Of a stretch of 64,000 nucleotides of DNA, positions 54,397 to 62,721 are shown in pieces. The first letter of the stretch is position 1. Each line of letters begins with the position of its first letter. The stretch lies in assembly GCF_029846635.1 (NCBI RefSeq), contig NZ_JARVTG010000001.1:3342501-3406500 (forward strand). Direction: 5' to 3'. The stretch is from Pokkaliibacter sp. MBI-7. Its GTDB lineage: Bacteria > Pseudomonadota > Gammaproteobacteria > Pseudomonadales > Balneatricaceae. The notes under the pieces are model-generated. The model did not search any database. It was not told where the DNA came from and worked only from the letters and a program-made list of their open reading frames with translations. The translations under genes and the position numbers were made by a program.

Positions 54397-56196
54397 ATGC
54401 CTGGTTACAAAGCGCCATTACGAGATATGCAATTCACCCTCTTCGAAGTCCTGGGTATCGACAAGCATTACGCTGCGTTGCCTGGCTGCGAAGAAGCCAC
54501 ACCTGACATGATTACTGCCATTCTGGAGGAGGGCGCCAAGTTCTCCGAGCGCGTGCTGGCACCGCTCAATCAGGTAGGTGACCGTGAAGGCTGTACGTTC
54601 GATAACGGCACCGTCACGACACCCACCGGATTCAAGGAAGCCTACCAGCAATATGTTGAAGGCGGCTGGCCTTCACTGGCTCACTCCCCCGAACACGGTG
54701 GTCAGGGGCTGCCCGAATCACTCGGTCTGTTCGTCAACGAGATGACCGGCACTGCCAACTGGTCGTGGAGCATGTACCCAGGCCTGTCTCACGGCGCCAT
54801 GAATACGCTGGAAGCCCACGGTACCGATGAACAGAAACATACCTATCTGACCAAGCTGGTGTCCGGCGAGTGGACCGGTACCATGTGCCTGACCGAACCT
54901 CACTGCGGTACTGACCTCGGTCTGCTGCGCACCAAAGCCGAACCTCAGGCGGATGGCAGCTACAAGGTCAGTGGCACCAAGATCTTCATCTCTGCCGGTG
55001 AGCATGACATGGCCGACAACATCGTCCATATCGTGCTGGCCCGCCTGCCCGATGCCCCTGCCGGCACCAAGGGCATTTCCCTGTTTATCGTACCCAAATT
55101 CATGCCGACCACTGATGGCGGTATCGGTGAGCGCAATGCCGTCAGCTGCGGCTCCATCGAGCACAAGATGGGGATCCACGGTAACGCTACCTGCGTGATG
55201 AACTTTGATGGGGCCACCGGTTATCTGATCGGCCCGGCCAACAAAGGTCTGAACTGCATGTTCACCTTTATGAATACCGCCCGTCTGGGTACCGCCCTGC
55301 AGGGGCTGGCGCATGCCGAGTGGGCGTTCCAGAACTCCCTGCCTTACGCCAGAGAGCGTCTGCAGATGCGGGCGCTGAACGGGCCTGCTGCACCGGAGAA
55401 AGCGGCGGATCCTATCATCGTGCATCCCGAAGTGCGCAAGATGCTGCTGATCCAGAAAGCCTTCTCCGAAGGTGGCCGGGCGCTGATCTACTTCTGCTCT
55501 ACGCTGGTGGACAAGGTCAAACTCAGCACCGACGATGCTGAAAAGAAAGAAGCAGATGAGCTGCTGGCGCTGCTGACTCCCATCGCCAAAGCCTTCCTCA
55601 CTGAAGTGGGCTACGAAGCCGCCAACCACGGTGTGCAGATTTACGGTGGTCATGGCTTTATCGCCGAGTGGGGGATGGAGCAGAACGTGCGCGACAGCCG
55701 TATCTCCATGCTGTATGAGGGCACCACCCAGATTCAGGCGCTTGACCTGCTGGGCCGCAAGGTGCTGATGACGCAGGGTGAAACCCTGAAACGCTTTACC
55801 AAGATGGTGCACAAGTTCTGTCAGGCTGAAGAAGGCAACGAACAGCTCAAGCCTTACGTGCAGGAGCTGGCCAGACTCAACAAGGAGTGGGGCGAGCTGA
55901 CCTTGCAGATCGGTATGGGCGCCATGAAAAACCGTGATGAAGTCGGTGCCGCCTCGGTTGAATACCTGATGTACTCGGGTTACGTCGTACTGGGTTATCT
56001 GTGGGCGCGGATGGCCAAGGTGGCCAACGAAGCACTGGCTGCTGGCAGCGATGAGGCTGGTTTCTATCAGGCCAAAGTCGCGACTGCCGAGTTCTACTTC
56101 AAGCGTATCCTGCCACGCACCCGTGCTCATGTCGCCTGCATGCAGGCCGGTGCGGCGCCAATCATGGCGCTGGATTCAGCGCTGTTCCAGTTCTGA
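54397..56196 (+). CDS. Acyl-CoA dehydrogenase, DmdC/FadE-like long form
   Basis: 599-residue FAD enzyme of the long DmdC-like branch: an extra N-terminal segment (MPGYKAPLRDMQFTLFEVL), the FAD-binding core (CLTEPHCGTDLGLLRTKA, ISAGEHDM), the catalytic Glu in LYEGTTQIQALDLLGRK (about 440-455) and a C-terminal extension. It oxidises an acyl-CoA to the trans-2-enoyl-CoA. Family members act on fatty acyl-CoAs or on methylmercaptopropionyl-CoA; the substrate here is undecided. Gene preceded by GAGGTAGGG and followed by SCP2 after 90 bp. Confidence 0.93.
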   Translation: MPGYKAPLRDMQFTLFEVLGIDKHYAALPGCEEATPDMITAILEEGAKFSERVLAPLNQVGDREGCTFDNGTVTTPTGFKEAYQQYVEGGWPSLAHSPEHGGQGLPESLGLFVNEMTGTANWSWSMYPGLSHGAMNTLEAHGTDEQKHTYLTKLVSGEWTGTMCLTEPHCGTDLGLLRTKAEPQADGSYKVSGTKIFISAGEHDMADNIVHIVLARLPDAPAGTKGISLFIVPKFMPTTDGGIGERNAVSCGSIEHKMGIHGNATCVMNFDGATGYLIGPANKGLNCMFTFMNTARLGTALQGLAHAEWAFQNSLPYARERLQMRALNGPAAPEKAADPIIVHPEVRKMLLIQKAFSEGGRALIYFCSTLVDKVKLSTDDAEKKEADELLALLTPIAKAFLTEVGYEAANHGVQIYGGHGFIAEWGMEQNVRDSRISMLYEGTTQIQALDLLGRKVLMTQGETLKRFTKMVHKFCQAEEGNEQLKPYVQELARLNKEWGELTLQIGMGAMKNRDEVGAASVEYLMYSGYVVLGYLWARMAKVANEALAAGSDEAGFYQAKVATAEFYFKRILPRTRAHVACMQAGAAPIMALDSALFQF

Positions 56197-56285
56197 GACC
56201 CGGTTCACGATCTGACTACAGTTAATGTTACAACCCTGCCCTGCTTGCTGAGCCTTCAGCCGCAGCGGGGCACAGCGGACGCCGG

Positions 56286-56921
56286 ATGGGCATCACAGTG
56301 AAGCGATTGATTAAAAAGGCCGCAGCCAGTCCGGCGCTGGTGCAGGGGCTGATGGGCAATGCCGTTGGCCGTTGGCTGGTGCAGCGCCTGCTGGCTTCTC
56401 AGCAGCGCGCCTATGCGGCCAGAAAGGCACGTAAGGCCGAGCTTAGGGTGGAGCCCGCTGCCGCAGTGGAGACCGTTGTCGAGCCTGCCCCGGCAGCCAT
56501 TGCCATCACGCCGGAAATGCTGGCGGTGGAAGCCATCACCCGTGCGCCCGCTACCCTGACCGATATTCCGAATAATAATGACCGTTACCACGAGGATACC
56601 CCCATGTCTGCTATCGCCGCCCTGTTTCAGTCTATGCAGAGCCGTTTTAATGCCCAGGCCGCTGCCGGCTTGGATGCTGTTTTCCAGTTCGAGCTGACCG
56701 ATGGTGATACCACCCATATCGTGATTGAAAACCAGACCTGCCAGGTGGTGGACGGTGAGCATGATGATCCTACCGTTACCCTGATCATGGACAGCGATAC
56801 CCTGCAGCAGGTGATGACCGGTGAGCTGGACGGCATGCAGGCCTTTATGACCGGCCGCATTCGTGCCGATGGCAACATCATGCTGGCAACCAAGCTCAAC
56901 AACCTGTTTCCCCTCGACTGA
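56286..56921 (+). CDS. SCP2 sterol-carrier-domain protein with N-terminal extension
   Basis: 211 residues. The C-terminal part (107-211) is a complete SCP2 lipid-binding domain (LDAVFQFELTDGDTTHIVIE, VMTGELDGMQAFMTGRIRADG). Residues 1-106 are a basic amphipathic helix (KRLIKKAAASPALVQGLMG) and an Ala/Pro/Glu-rich linker. A second start at 56604 (MSAIAALFQSMQ), with GAGGA seven bases ahead, would give a stand-alone SCP2 of ordinary size. SCP2 proteins hold acyl chains or sterols and present them to enzymes; its place between dehydrogenase and ligase suits that. Confidence 0.85.
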   Translation: MGITVKRLIKKAAASPALVQGLMGNAVGRWLVQRLLASQQRAYAARKARKAELRVEPAAAVETVVEPAPAAIAITPEMLAVEAITRAPATLTDIPNNNDRYHEDTPMSAIAALFQSMQSRFNAQAAAGLDAVFQFELTDGDTTHIVIENQTCQVVDGEHDDPTVTLIMDSDTLQQVMTGELDGMQAFMTGRIRADGNIMLATKLNNLFPLD

Positions 56922-57038
56922 GTCCCTTCTGAGACTGGCCTGAGCTGCCACCTCAGGCCATGACAGTCGTCGGGCGGTAAAGCTCAAGAAGGGCTTTACC
57001 CAGCTCGTCTCTTATAAGAATAAGTTGGAGACAATGTG

Positions 57039-58715
57039 ATGAACGCTGCCGCGACCGCAGTGACGGTGCAGCCCGCTGAATGGCCGAATCCGGAAGGATA
57101 TCAGTCTATTCCCGAGGTGCTGAACCATGCCTGTAAGAAGTACGCCGAGCGCCCGGCCTATACCTGCTTCGGTCATGCTCTGAGCTATGCCGAATGGGAC
57201 CGGCTGGCGGGTAACTTCGCGTCCTACATTCAGCATCATACCGACCTCAAACCCGGTGATCGCATTGCTATCCAGCTGCCTAACCTGCTGCAGTATCCGG
57301 TCGTATTGCTGGGAGCCATGCGGGCGGGGCTGATCGTGGTCAACACCAACCCGTTGTATACCTCGACCGAGATGCAGCACCAGTTTGCCGACAGCGGTGC
57401 TAAGGCGCTGGTCATTCACCGCTGTATGGCCAGCAAGGCCGAGCCGATACTCGCTGACACCCAGATTCGCCATGTGATTACCACCGAAATAGGGGATCTG
57501 CACCCCTGGCCCAAACGGGCGCTGCTCAATGCGGCAGTCAAATACATCAAGAAAATGCAGCCTCCTTATCACCTGGCCAACGAGGTGCCCCTGCGTGAGG
57601 CACTGGATAAAGGCGCAGGTCAGGCGTGGCGTGAGGTCCGGGTCCATCGCCATGACACCGTTATGCTGCAGTACACAGGCGGTACTACAGGTGTGGCCAA
57701 GGGCGCGATGCTGACCCATGACAACCTGATTGCCAACATGAGTCAGGTCAAGACCCGTCTTAGCAGTGTCCTGACCGACAGTTCCATGACCTTTGTCGCG
57801 CCATTGCCGCTGTACCATATCTACGCCTTTACCATGCACTGCATGTCTCTCGGTTCGGCGGGGCACCACAGCCTGCTGATCACCAATCCGCGTGATATTG
57901 CGGGCTTTATCAAAGAGCTGAAAAAGTGGCATATCCAGGGCTTTGTCGGTCTTAACACCCTGTTTGTCGCGCTGTGTGACAACGCCGAATTTCGCCAGCT
58001 GGACTTTTCCCAGCTGGTACTGACGTCCTCCGGTGGCATGGCGCTGTCCCATGCGGTAGCGGAGCGCTGGCAGAGCATCACCGGCTGCCCGATTCTGGAA
58101 GGCTATGGCCTGACGGAAACCTCACCGGTGGTCAGCTTCAATCCGCCCGACAACAACCAGCTGGGCACCATCGGGTTGCCGGTAGAGTGGACTGACTGTC
58201 GCCTGCTCGACAACGATGGCCGCGATGTGCTGCCGGGCATGCCCGGTGAGCTGTGCGTACGTGGTCCGCAGGTGATGAAGGGCTACTGGCAGCGGCCGGA
58301 AGAAACCACCAATGTGCTGACGGCGGAAGGGTATATCCGCACCGGCGACATTGCGGTGCGGCAGGAGGACGGCTTTCTGCGCATCGTTGATCGCCGCAAG
58401 GACATGATCATCGTGTCCGGATTCAACGTTTACCCCAATGAAGTGGAAGATGCCCTGATGGAGCATCCTGATGTAGTCGAGTGTGCTGCGGTGGGGATGC
58501 CGGATGAAAAGAGCGGTGAGGCCATCAAGGTATTTGTGGTGCGACGCAATCCGACCCTGAACGAGGAAGTGCTGAGAACATTCTGTTTAGAGCGTCTTAC
58601 TCGCTATAAGGTGCCTAAGCAGATAGTCTTCCGGGATGAATTGCCCAAGTCCAATGTGGGCAAGATCCTGCGGCGAGCATTGCGTGATTCCGATCAGCAA
58701 CGTATCGCCAGTTGA
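57039..58715 (+). CDS. Long-chain acyl-CoA synthetase, FadD-like
   Basis: 558-residue adenylate-forming ligase. P-loop YTGGTTGVAKGAMLTH (about residue 210), GYGLTETSPVVSFNP, TGDIAV and the C-terminal hinge DRRKDMIIVSGFNVYPNEVE and SNVGKILRR are all present, matching E. coli FadD in size and order. Activates a free acid to acyl-CoA at the inner membrane. ATG at 57039 taken as start; a GTG lies three bases upstream, both served by GGAG. Supplies substrate to the dehydrogenase upstream. Confidence 0.93.
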   Translation: MNAAATAVTVQPAEWPNPEGYQSIPEVLNHACKKYAERPAYTCFGHALSYAEWDRLAGNFASYIQHHTDLKPGDRIAIQLPNLLQYPVVLLGAMRAGLIVVNTNPLYTSTEMQHQFADSGAKALVIHRCMASKAEPILADTQIRHVITTEIGDLHPWPKRALLNAAVKYIKKMQPPYHLANEVPLREALDKGAGQAWREVRVHRHDTVMLQYTGGTTGVAKGAMLTHDNLIANMSQVKTRLSSVLTDSSMTFVAPLPLYHIYAFTMHCMSLGSAGHHSLLITNPRDIAGFIKELKKWHIQGFVGLNTLFVALCDNAEFRQLDFSQLVLTSSGGMALSHAVAERWQSITGCPILEGYGLTETSPVVSFNPPDNNQLGTIGLPVEWTDCRLLDNDGRDVLPGMPGELCVRGPQVMKGYWQRPEETTNVLTAEGYIRTGDIAVRQEDGFLRIVDRRKDMIIVSGFNVYPNEVEDALMEHPDVVECAAVGMPDEKSGEAIKVFVVRRNPTLNEEVLRTFCLERLTRYKVPKQIVFRDELPKSNVGKILRRALRDSDQQRIAS

Positions 58716-58828
58716 TTGTCCATCGCTCGTCACCTTACCTCCCGGTCAGTCCCGTCAGGCCTTCCTCTGGAAGCCGGGGCCATGCTGCTTGAGCAGAAGG
58801 GGCGGGCTGTAGCTTTGGGAGAAAACGT

Positions 58829-59398
58829 ATGGCGTTGTCGCAAGCCGCGCCGCGGCGACTGATGCATACCCGTGATGTTCGTTGCCAGGGATTTTTGCGT
58901 GAAGACGGTCTGTGGGATATCGAAGGCTTGATGCAGGACATCAAAACCGATGAAACCCCCAGCCCCGGCCGTTCTGCCGGACGCGTTGCCGCCGGTGACC
59001 CCTTTCACCTGATGCGGGTGCGGATGACAGTGGATCTGGATCTGCTGATTCATGCCATTGAAGTGGAGATAGCTTCTTCACCCTTCGATGGCTGCCCGAA
59101 TATCAGTGACTCCTATCAGCAGCTGGTAGGCACCCGTATCGGCAAGGGCTGGAGCCGGGTCATGAAAGAGCGGGTAGGGGGCGTGCAGGGCTGCACCCAT
59201 GTCAGCGAACTGCTGGTGCCGATGGCGACCACGGCATTTCAGACCACCTGGCATGCACGCCAGCAGCTGCAGGAAGGTGGTGATGGCAAGTCATCCGGCA
59301 ATGGTCTGGTCAACACCTGCTACAGCTGGTCGGAGAATGGCGAAGCTGTAAGACGTTTTATCCCTCACCGCTTTATCGAAGCTGAACAGAACACCTGA
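58829..59398 (+). CDS. DUF2889 family protein
   Basis: 189 residues, cytosolic, no signal peptide. Conserved features are HLMRVRMTVDLDLLIHAIEVEI, SSPFDGCP, LVGTRIGKGWSRVMKERVGGVQGCTHVSELL and the C-terminal NTCYSWSENGEAVRRF. The conserved Cys (GCTH, NTCY) and His residues could form a site, but no activity is known to me. Good GGGAGAAA site. Its place between ligase and oxygenase genes suggests a role in the same lipid or acyl-CoA pathway. Confidence 0.85.
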   Translation: MALSQAAPRRLMHTRDVRCQGFLREDGLWDIEGLMQDIKTDETPSPGRSAGRVAAGDPFHLMRVRMTVDLDLLIHAIEVEIASSPFDGCPNISDSYQQLVGTRIGKGWSRVMKERVGGVQGCTHVSELLVPMATTAFQTTWHARQQLQEGGDGKSSGNGLVNTCYSWSENGEAVRRFIPHRFIEAEQNT

Positions 59399-59589
59399 CA
59401 GGCGAGGCCGCCAGCGGCGCTCCGCGCTTGTCGTCAACACGATCTGCAGTGCGCTGGCTACCCGGCGCAGGCTCGCACCTTCGTGAACCCGTTTCTGGAC
59501 AGGGCAGCCCATGCGCTTCCGTTAGCACGGAAGCACTGCCCGTCAGTCCACCGAACGACAAAAACAACAAGCGACTATGGAGATTTCCA

Positions 59590-60606
59590 ATGGCCCTGCC
59601 TGATGCATTTCAACACCTGAGCCTGCCGCTGATTTCAGCCCCGATGTTTCTGGTCTCTGGCCCTGAGCTGGTGATCGAAGCCTGTAAGGCGGGCGTGATT
59701 GGTACCTTCCCGGCGCTCAATCAGCGCAGCAGTGAAGGGTTTGAGGAGTGGTTGCAGACCATCCGCTCGGCGCTGGATGAGTTTGAAGCCAGCACGGGCC
59801 GCAAGGCCGCCCCCTTTGGCGTCAACCTCATCGTGCATCAGAGCAACCCGCGTCTGCAGGCCGATCTGGCGCTGTGTGCCAAATACCGGGTGCCGCTGAT
59901 CATCACGTCGCTGGGCGCGGTGGCGGAGCTGGTGGACGCCGTGCATGGCTACGGCGGTGTGGTGTTCCATGATGTGATTAATGTGCGTCATGCCAAAAAG
60001 GCAGCGTCAGCAGGCGTTGATGGTCTGATTGCGGTGTGTGCCGGAGCCGGTGGTCATGCGGGCACCCTCAGCCCCTTCGCGCTGGTGGGTGAGATTCGCC
60101 AGTTCTTCGACAAAACCGTCATCCTGTCAGGCTGCCTGTCCAGCGGGCAGGATATTGCCACAGCGCAGATGCTGGGCGCTGATATGGCCTACATGGGCAC
60201 CCGTTTTATCAATACCCGTGAAAGTCAGGCGACGGACGATTACAAAGACATGATCGTTGCCTCGGCCGCCGGTGACATTGTCTACACCCAGGAAATCTCC
60301 GGCGTTCCGGCCAACTTCCTGCGCCCCAGTCTGGTGGCTGCCGGGCTTGATCCAGACAATCTGGCGCCGAAGAAAGACATCGATTTTGGCAAGGAGCTGC
60401 AGGCACCCAAAGACGGTGCCAAGGCCTGGAAGACCATCTGGTCTGCCGGGCAGGGCGTGGCCAACATTCACGATGTGCCGACCGTGGCCGAGCTGGTGCA
60501 GCGGTTACAGGATGAATATCAGGCGGCGGGCGAGCGCTTCAGTCGTCTGAGCCAGCGCTATGGTGTGGCGGCAGGCGAGGGCATCGCTGAAGGAGCAGCG
60601 CTATGA
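59590..60606 (+). CDS. Nitronate monooxygenase-like FMN protein
   Basis: 338-residue TIM-barrel FMN enzyme. LPLISAPMFLVSGPELVIEAC at the start, the GAGGHAG loop with the catalytic-type His, and GADMAYMGTRFINT for phosphate binding are all present. The family includes nitronate monooxygenases and FabK-type enoyl-ACP reductases, so either oxidation of nitroalkanes or reduction of an enoyl group is possible; context favours acyl-CoA metabolism. Start at 59590 follows TGGAG. Coupled to the crotonase gene by ATGA overlap. Confidence 0.87.
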   Translation: MALPDAFQHLSLPLISAPMFLVSGPELVIEACKAGVIGTFPALNQRSSEGFEEWLQTIRSALDEFEASTGRKAAPFGVNLIVHQSNPRLQADLALCAKYRVPLIITSLGAVAELVDAVHGYGGVVFHDVINVRHAKKAASAGVDGLIAVCAGAGGHAGTLSPFALVGEIRQFFDKTVILSGCLSSGQDIATAQMLGADMAYMGTRFINTRESQATDDYKDMIVASAAGDIVYTQEISGVPANFLRPSLVAAGLDPDNLAPKKDIDFGKELQAPKDGAKAWKTIWSAGQGVANIHDVPTVAELVQRLQDEYQAAGERFSRLSQRYGVAAGEGIAEGAAL

Positions 60607-61358
60607 GCGACCAGATCAGTGTCAGCCGGGAAGCAGGCATCATCCGCATCCAGCTCAATCGCCCGGATAAAAAGAACGCGCTGACGTTTGCCATGTATCA
60701 GGCCATGACCAGCGCGCTGCTGCAGGCGGCCGATGAGGACGTGCGGGCGGTGCTGATCAGCGGTTGCGCTGACAGCTTTACCAGCGGCAATGACATTGGC
60801 GACTTCGTAGCGGCGGCCAGCCGGGACTCCGACGACATTCGCATCCCACTGGACTTTCTCCAGGCGCTGGCAGCCTGCCCGGTGCCGGTGGTCGCTGCCG
60901 TCAACGGCCTCGCTATTGGTATTGGTACCTCTCTGCTGTTGCACTGTGACTATGTACTGGCCAGTGACAGCGCGCGGTTACAGATGCCTTTTGTGCGTCT
61001 TGGGCTGGTGCCAGAAGGCTGCACCAGTTTGTTGATTCCGCAACTGCTGGGCCAGCGTCTGGCGTTCGAGCTGCTGGTGCTGGGCAATGGCATTGATGCC
61101 GAGCGGGCTGCACAGCTGGGGATCGTTAATCAGGTGGTGTCAGCAGAGCAGTTGTTGCCGGCAGCAGAGGCTGTGCTGGCGCAGATCAGTCAGCTGCCGC
61201 CGCAGGCTGTGCGGCTAAGCAAACAGATGCTTAAAAGCGCGCAGGCCGAAACCGTGTCCGCAGTGATCGAGTCCGAAGGGCAGCTGTTCAAGCAGCGCCT
61301 GTCCTCCCGCGAGGCTCAGGCCGCCTTTGCCGCCTTTGCCCAGCGTTCGGCGAAGTAA
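60603..61358 (+). CDS. Crotonase-family protein, probably delta3-delta2 enoyl-CoA isomerase
   Basis: 251 residues of the enoyl-CoA hydratase/isomerase fold. The two hydratase glutamates are absent: Ser110 stands where rat crotonase has Glu144 and Phe130 where it has Glu164. Instead Glu138 lies in RLGLVPEGCTSLLIP, the pattern of ECI2/Eci1-type isomerases. It would thus move a cis/trans-3 double bond to the 2-position, needed to degrade unsaturated acids. Oxyanion-hole glycines (NGLAIGIG) are retained. Start overlaps the preceding gene. Confidence 0.85.
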   Translation: MSDQISVSREAGIIRIQLNRPDKKNALTFAMYQAMTSALLQAADEDVRAVLISGCADSFTSGNDIGDFVAAASRDSDDIRIPLDFLQALAACPVPVVAAVNGLAIGIGTSLLLHCDYVLASDSARLQMPFVRLGLVPEGCTSLLIPQLLGQRLAFELLVLGNGIDAERAAQLGIVNQVVSAEQLLPAAEAVLAQISQLPPQAVRLSKQMLKSAQAETVSAVIESEGQLFKQRLSSREAQAAFAAFAQRSAK

Positions 61359-61383
61359 CTCCTCTCTCTTCATCTGCGCACAT

Positions 61384-61413
61384 AGCACCGGTTTCTGCAT
61401 GAATACCGGTGCT
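61384..61413. promoter_or_regulatory. Inverted repeat after the crotonase gene
   Basis: AGCACCGGT and ACCGGTGCT are perfect 9-bp arms with a 12-nt loop, 25 bp after the stop. There is no T-run, so a role as factor-dependent terminator or operator is only a guess. Confidence 0.35.
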
Positions 61414-61528
61414 GTGGTATGCATCCTTCATGTGATACGGCATACAAAATAAAAAGCTTTGGTTCATAAAAATACAGTTTGTAAGTTTTTGTTTATTTTT
61501 GGTTAAATGTCGGCTTCGTCAATCACGG

Positions 61529-62719
61529 ATGGAACCTCAAGTGACCAATCACGACGCTACTCTCACCCCTCCCTCGACCCATGGCTTCCGCTTCAAAGGT
61601 ACCGGTAAGGAGTATTTCGGTATCTGGATTGTGAATGTGCTGCTGTCGATCATCACGCTGGGTATTTACTCCGCCTGGGCCAAGGTACGCAGCAAACGCT
61701 ATTTCTATGGCAACACCCAGCTGGCGGGTGATCATTTTGAGTATCTGGCGACGCCGATGCAGATTCTGATCGGGCGTATTATCGCGGTCGCCGCCCTGGC
61801 CTGCTGGAGCCTGCTCAATAACCTGCAGCCTGTGGTCGCCGGGGGAGTGGCTCTGATCTTTGCCTGCTTTATTCCCGTACTGGCGGTACGTAATCTGCGC
61901 TTTGATGCCCGTGTGTCGCGTTTCCGTAATGTCTGCTTTGATTTTCAGGGTAGCTATGCCGGGGCATATAAGGTGATGTTTTTCTATCCGCTGCTGGGTT
62001 ATCTGGCAGTTGCTCTGGTGGGCGGCGCCGTAGGTATGCTGTCTTATGCCGGTGCCAATCCGATACTGGCTATCGTGCTGGGCAGTATTGCCGGTCTGGC
62101 CACCATGGTATGGGCCTATGCCTGGGTCACTGCCGCTTTGCACCGTTACATCATGAATAACTACTGGTACGGCAATCAGGCTTTTTCTGCCGAGATCCAG
62201 CAAGGGCAGTTTCTCAGGATTGCAATGGCCGCAGCACTGGTGTTTGTGGTGCTGGCAGCGGTGCTACTGGCCGTGCTGGGTGTGACCGGAGTGTTTTCCC
62301 TGAGTAGTCTGTCCAGCCTGACGACCGGGGGTGCTGAGTCGGGTGCCGGTATCTATACCCTGATGATCGTCTGTTACGTCGCCTTCGCGCTGGTGGGAGT
62401 GATCATCAGCAGCTACAGCCGTGCGCGGGTGCATAACTATGTGCTGTCACAGACCCGGGTGGCGGATCTGGCACTATCGTCACAGATGCCCGTCTGGGGC
62501 TTTGTCGGTCTGGTGCTGACCAACGTGCTGCTGACTGTCTGCACGCTGGGGCTGGCCTATCCGTGGGTTCGTGTACGCAGTGTGCGCTATGTCAGCGAAG
62601 CGCTGGCGGTGCAGGGTGATCTGTCGCTGCAGCAGGTGCATGGCAGCGCCGGACAGGGGCAGGTGGCTATTGCCGATGAGCTGAGCAATGCCTTCAATAT
62701 TGAAGTCGGTGCCTTCTGA
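61529..62719 (+). CDS. DUF898 (YjgN-like) membrane protein
   Basis: About 396 residues with some eight hydrophobic segments. Two related motifs mark an internal duplication: LSIITLGIYSAWAKVRSKRY near the N-terminus and LTVCTLGLAYPWVRVRSVRY near the C-terminus, as in YjgN. Role unknown. Start uncertain: ATG at 61529 or GTG at 61541, both with poor ribosome-binding sites. The M48 gene begins two bases after its stop, so the pair is an operon. Confidence 0.88.
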   Translation: MEPQVTNHDATLTPPSTHGFRFKGTGKEYFGIWIVNVLLSIITLGIYSAWAKVRSKRYFYGNTQLAGDHFEYLATPMQILIGRIIAVAALACWSLLNNLQPVVAGGVALIFACFIPVLAVRNLRFDARVSRFRNVCFDFQGSYAGAYKVMFFYPLLGYLAVALVGGAVGMLSYAGANPILAIVLGSIAGLATMVWAYAWVTAALHRYIMNNYWYGNQAFSAEIQQGQFLRIAMAAALVFVVLAAVLLAVLGVTGVFSLSSLSSLTTGGAESGAGIYTLMIVCYVAFALVGVIISSYSRARVHNYVLSQTRVADLALSSQMPVWGFVGLVLTNVLLTVCTLGLAYPWVRVRSVRYVSEALAVQGDLSLQQVHGSAGQGQVAIADELSNAFNIEVGAF

Positions 62720-62721
62720 TC

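Noticed and set aside
54718..56130. 470-codon open frame antisense to the acyl-CoA dehydrogenase gene
   Set aside because: Shadow frame; composition follows the reverse complement of a conserved gene.
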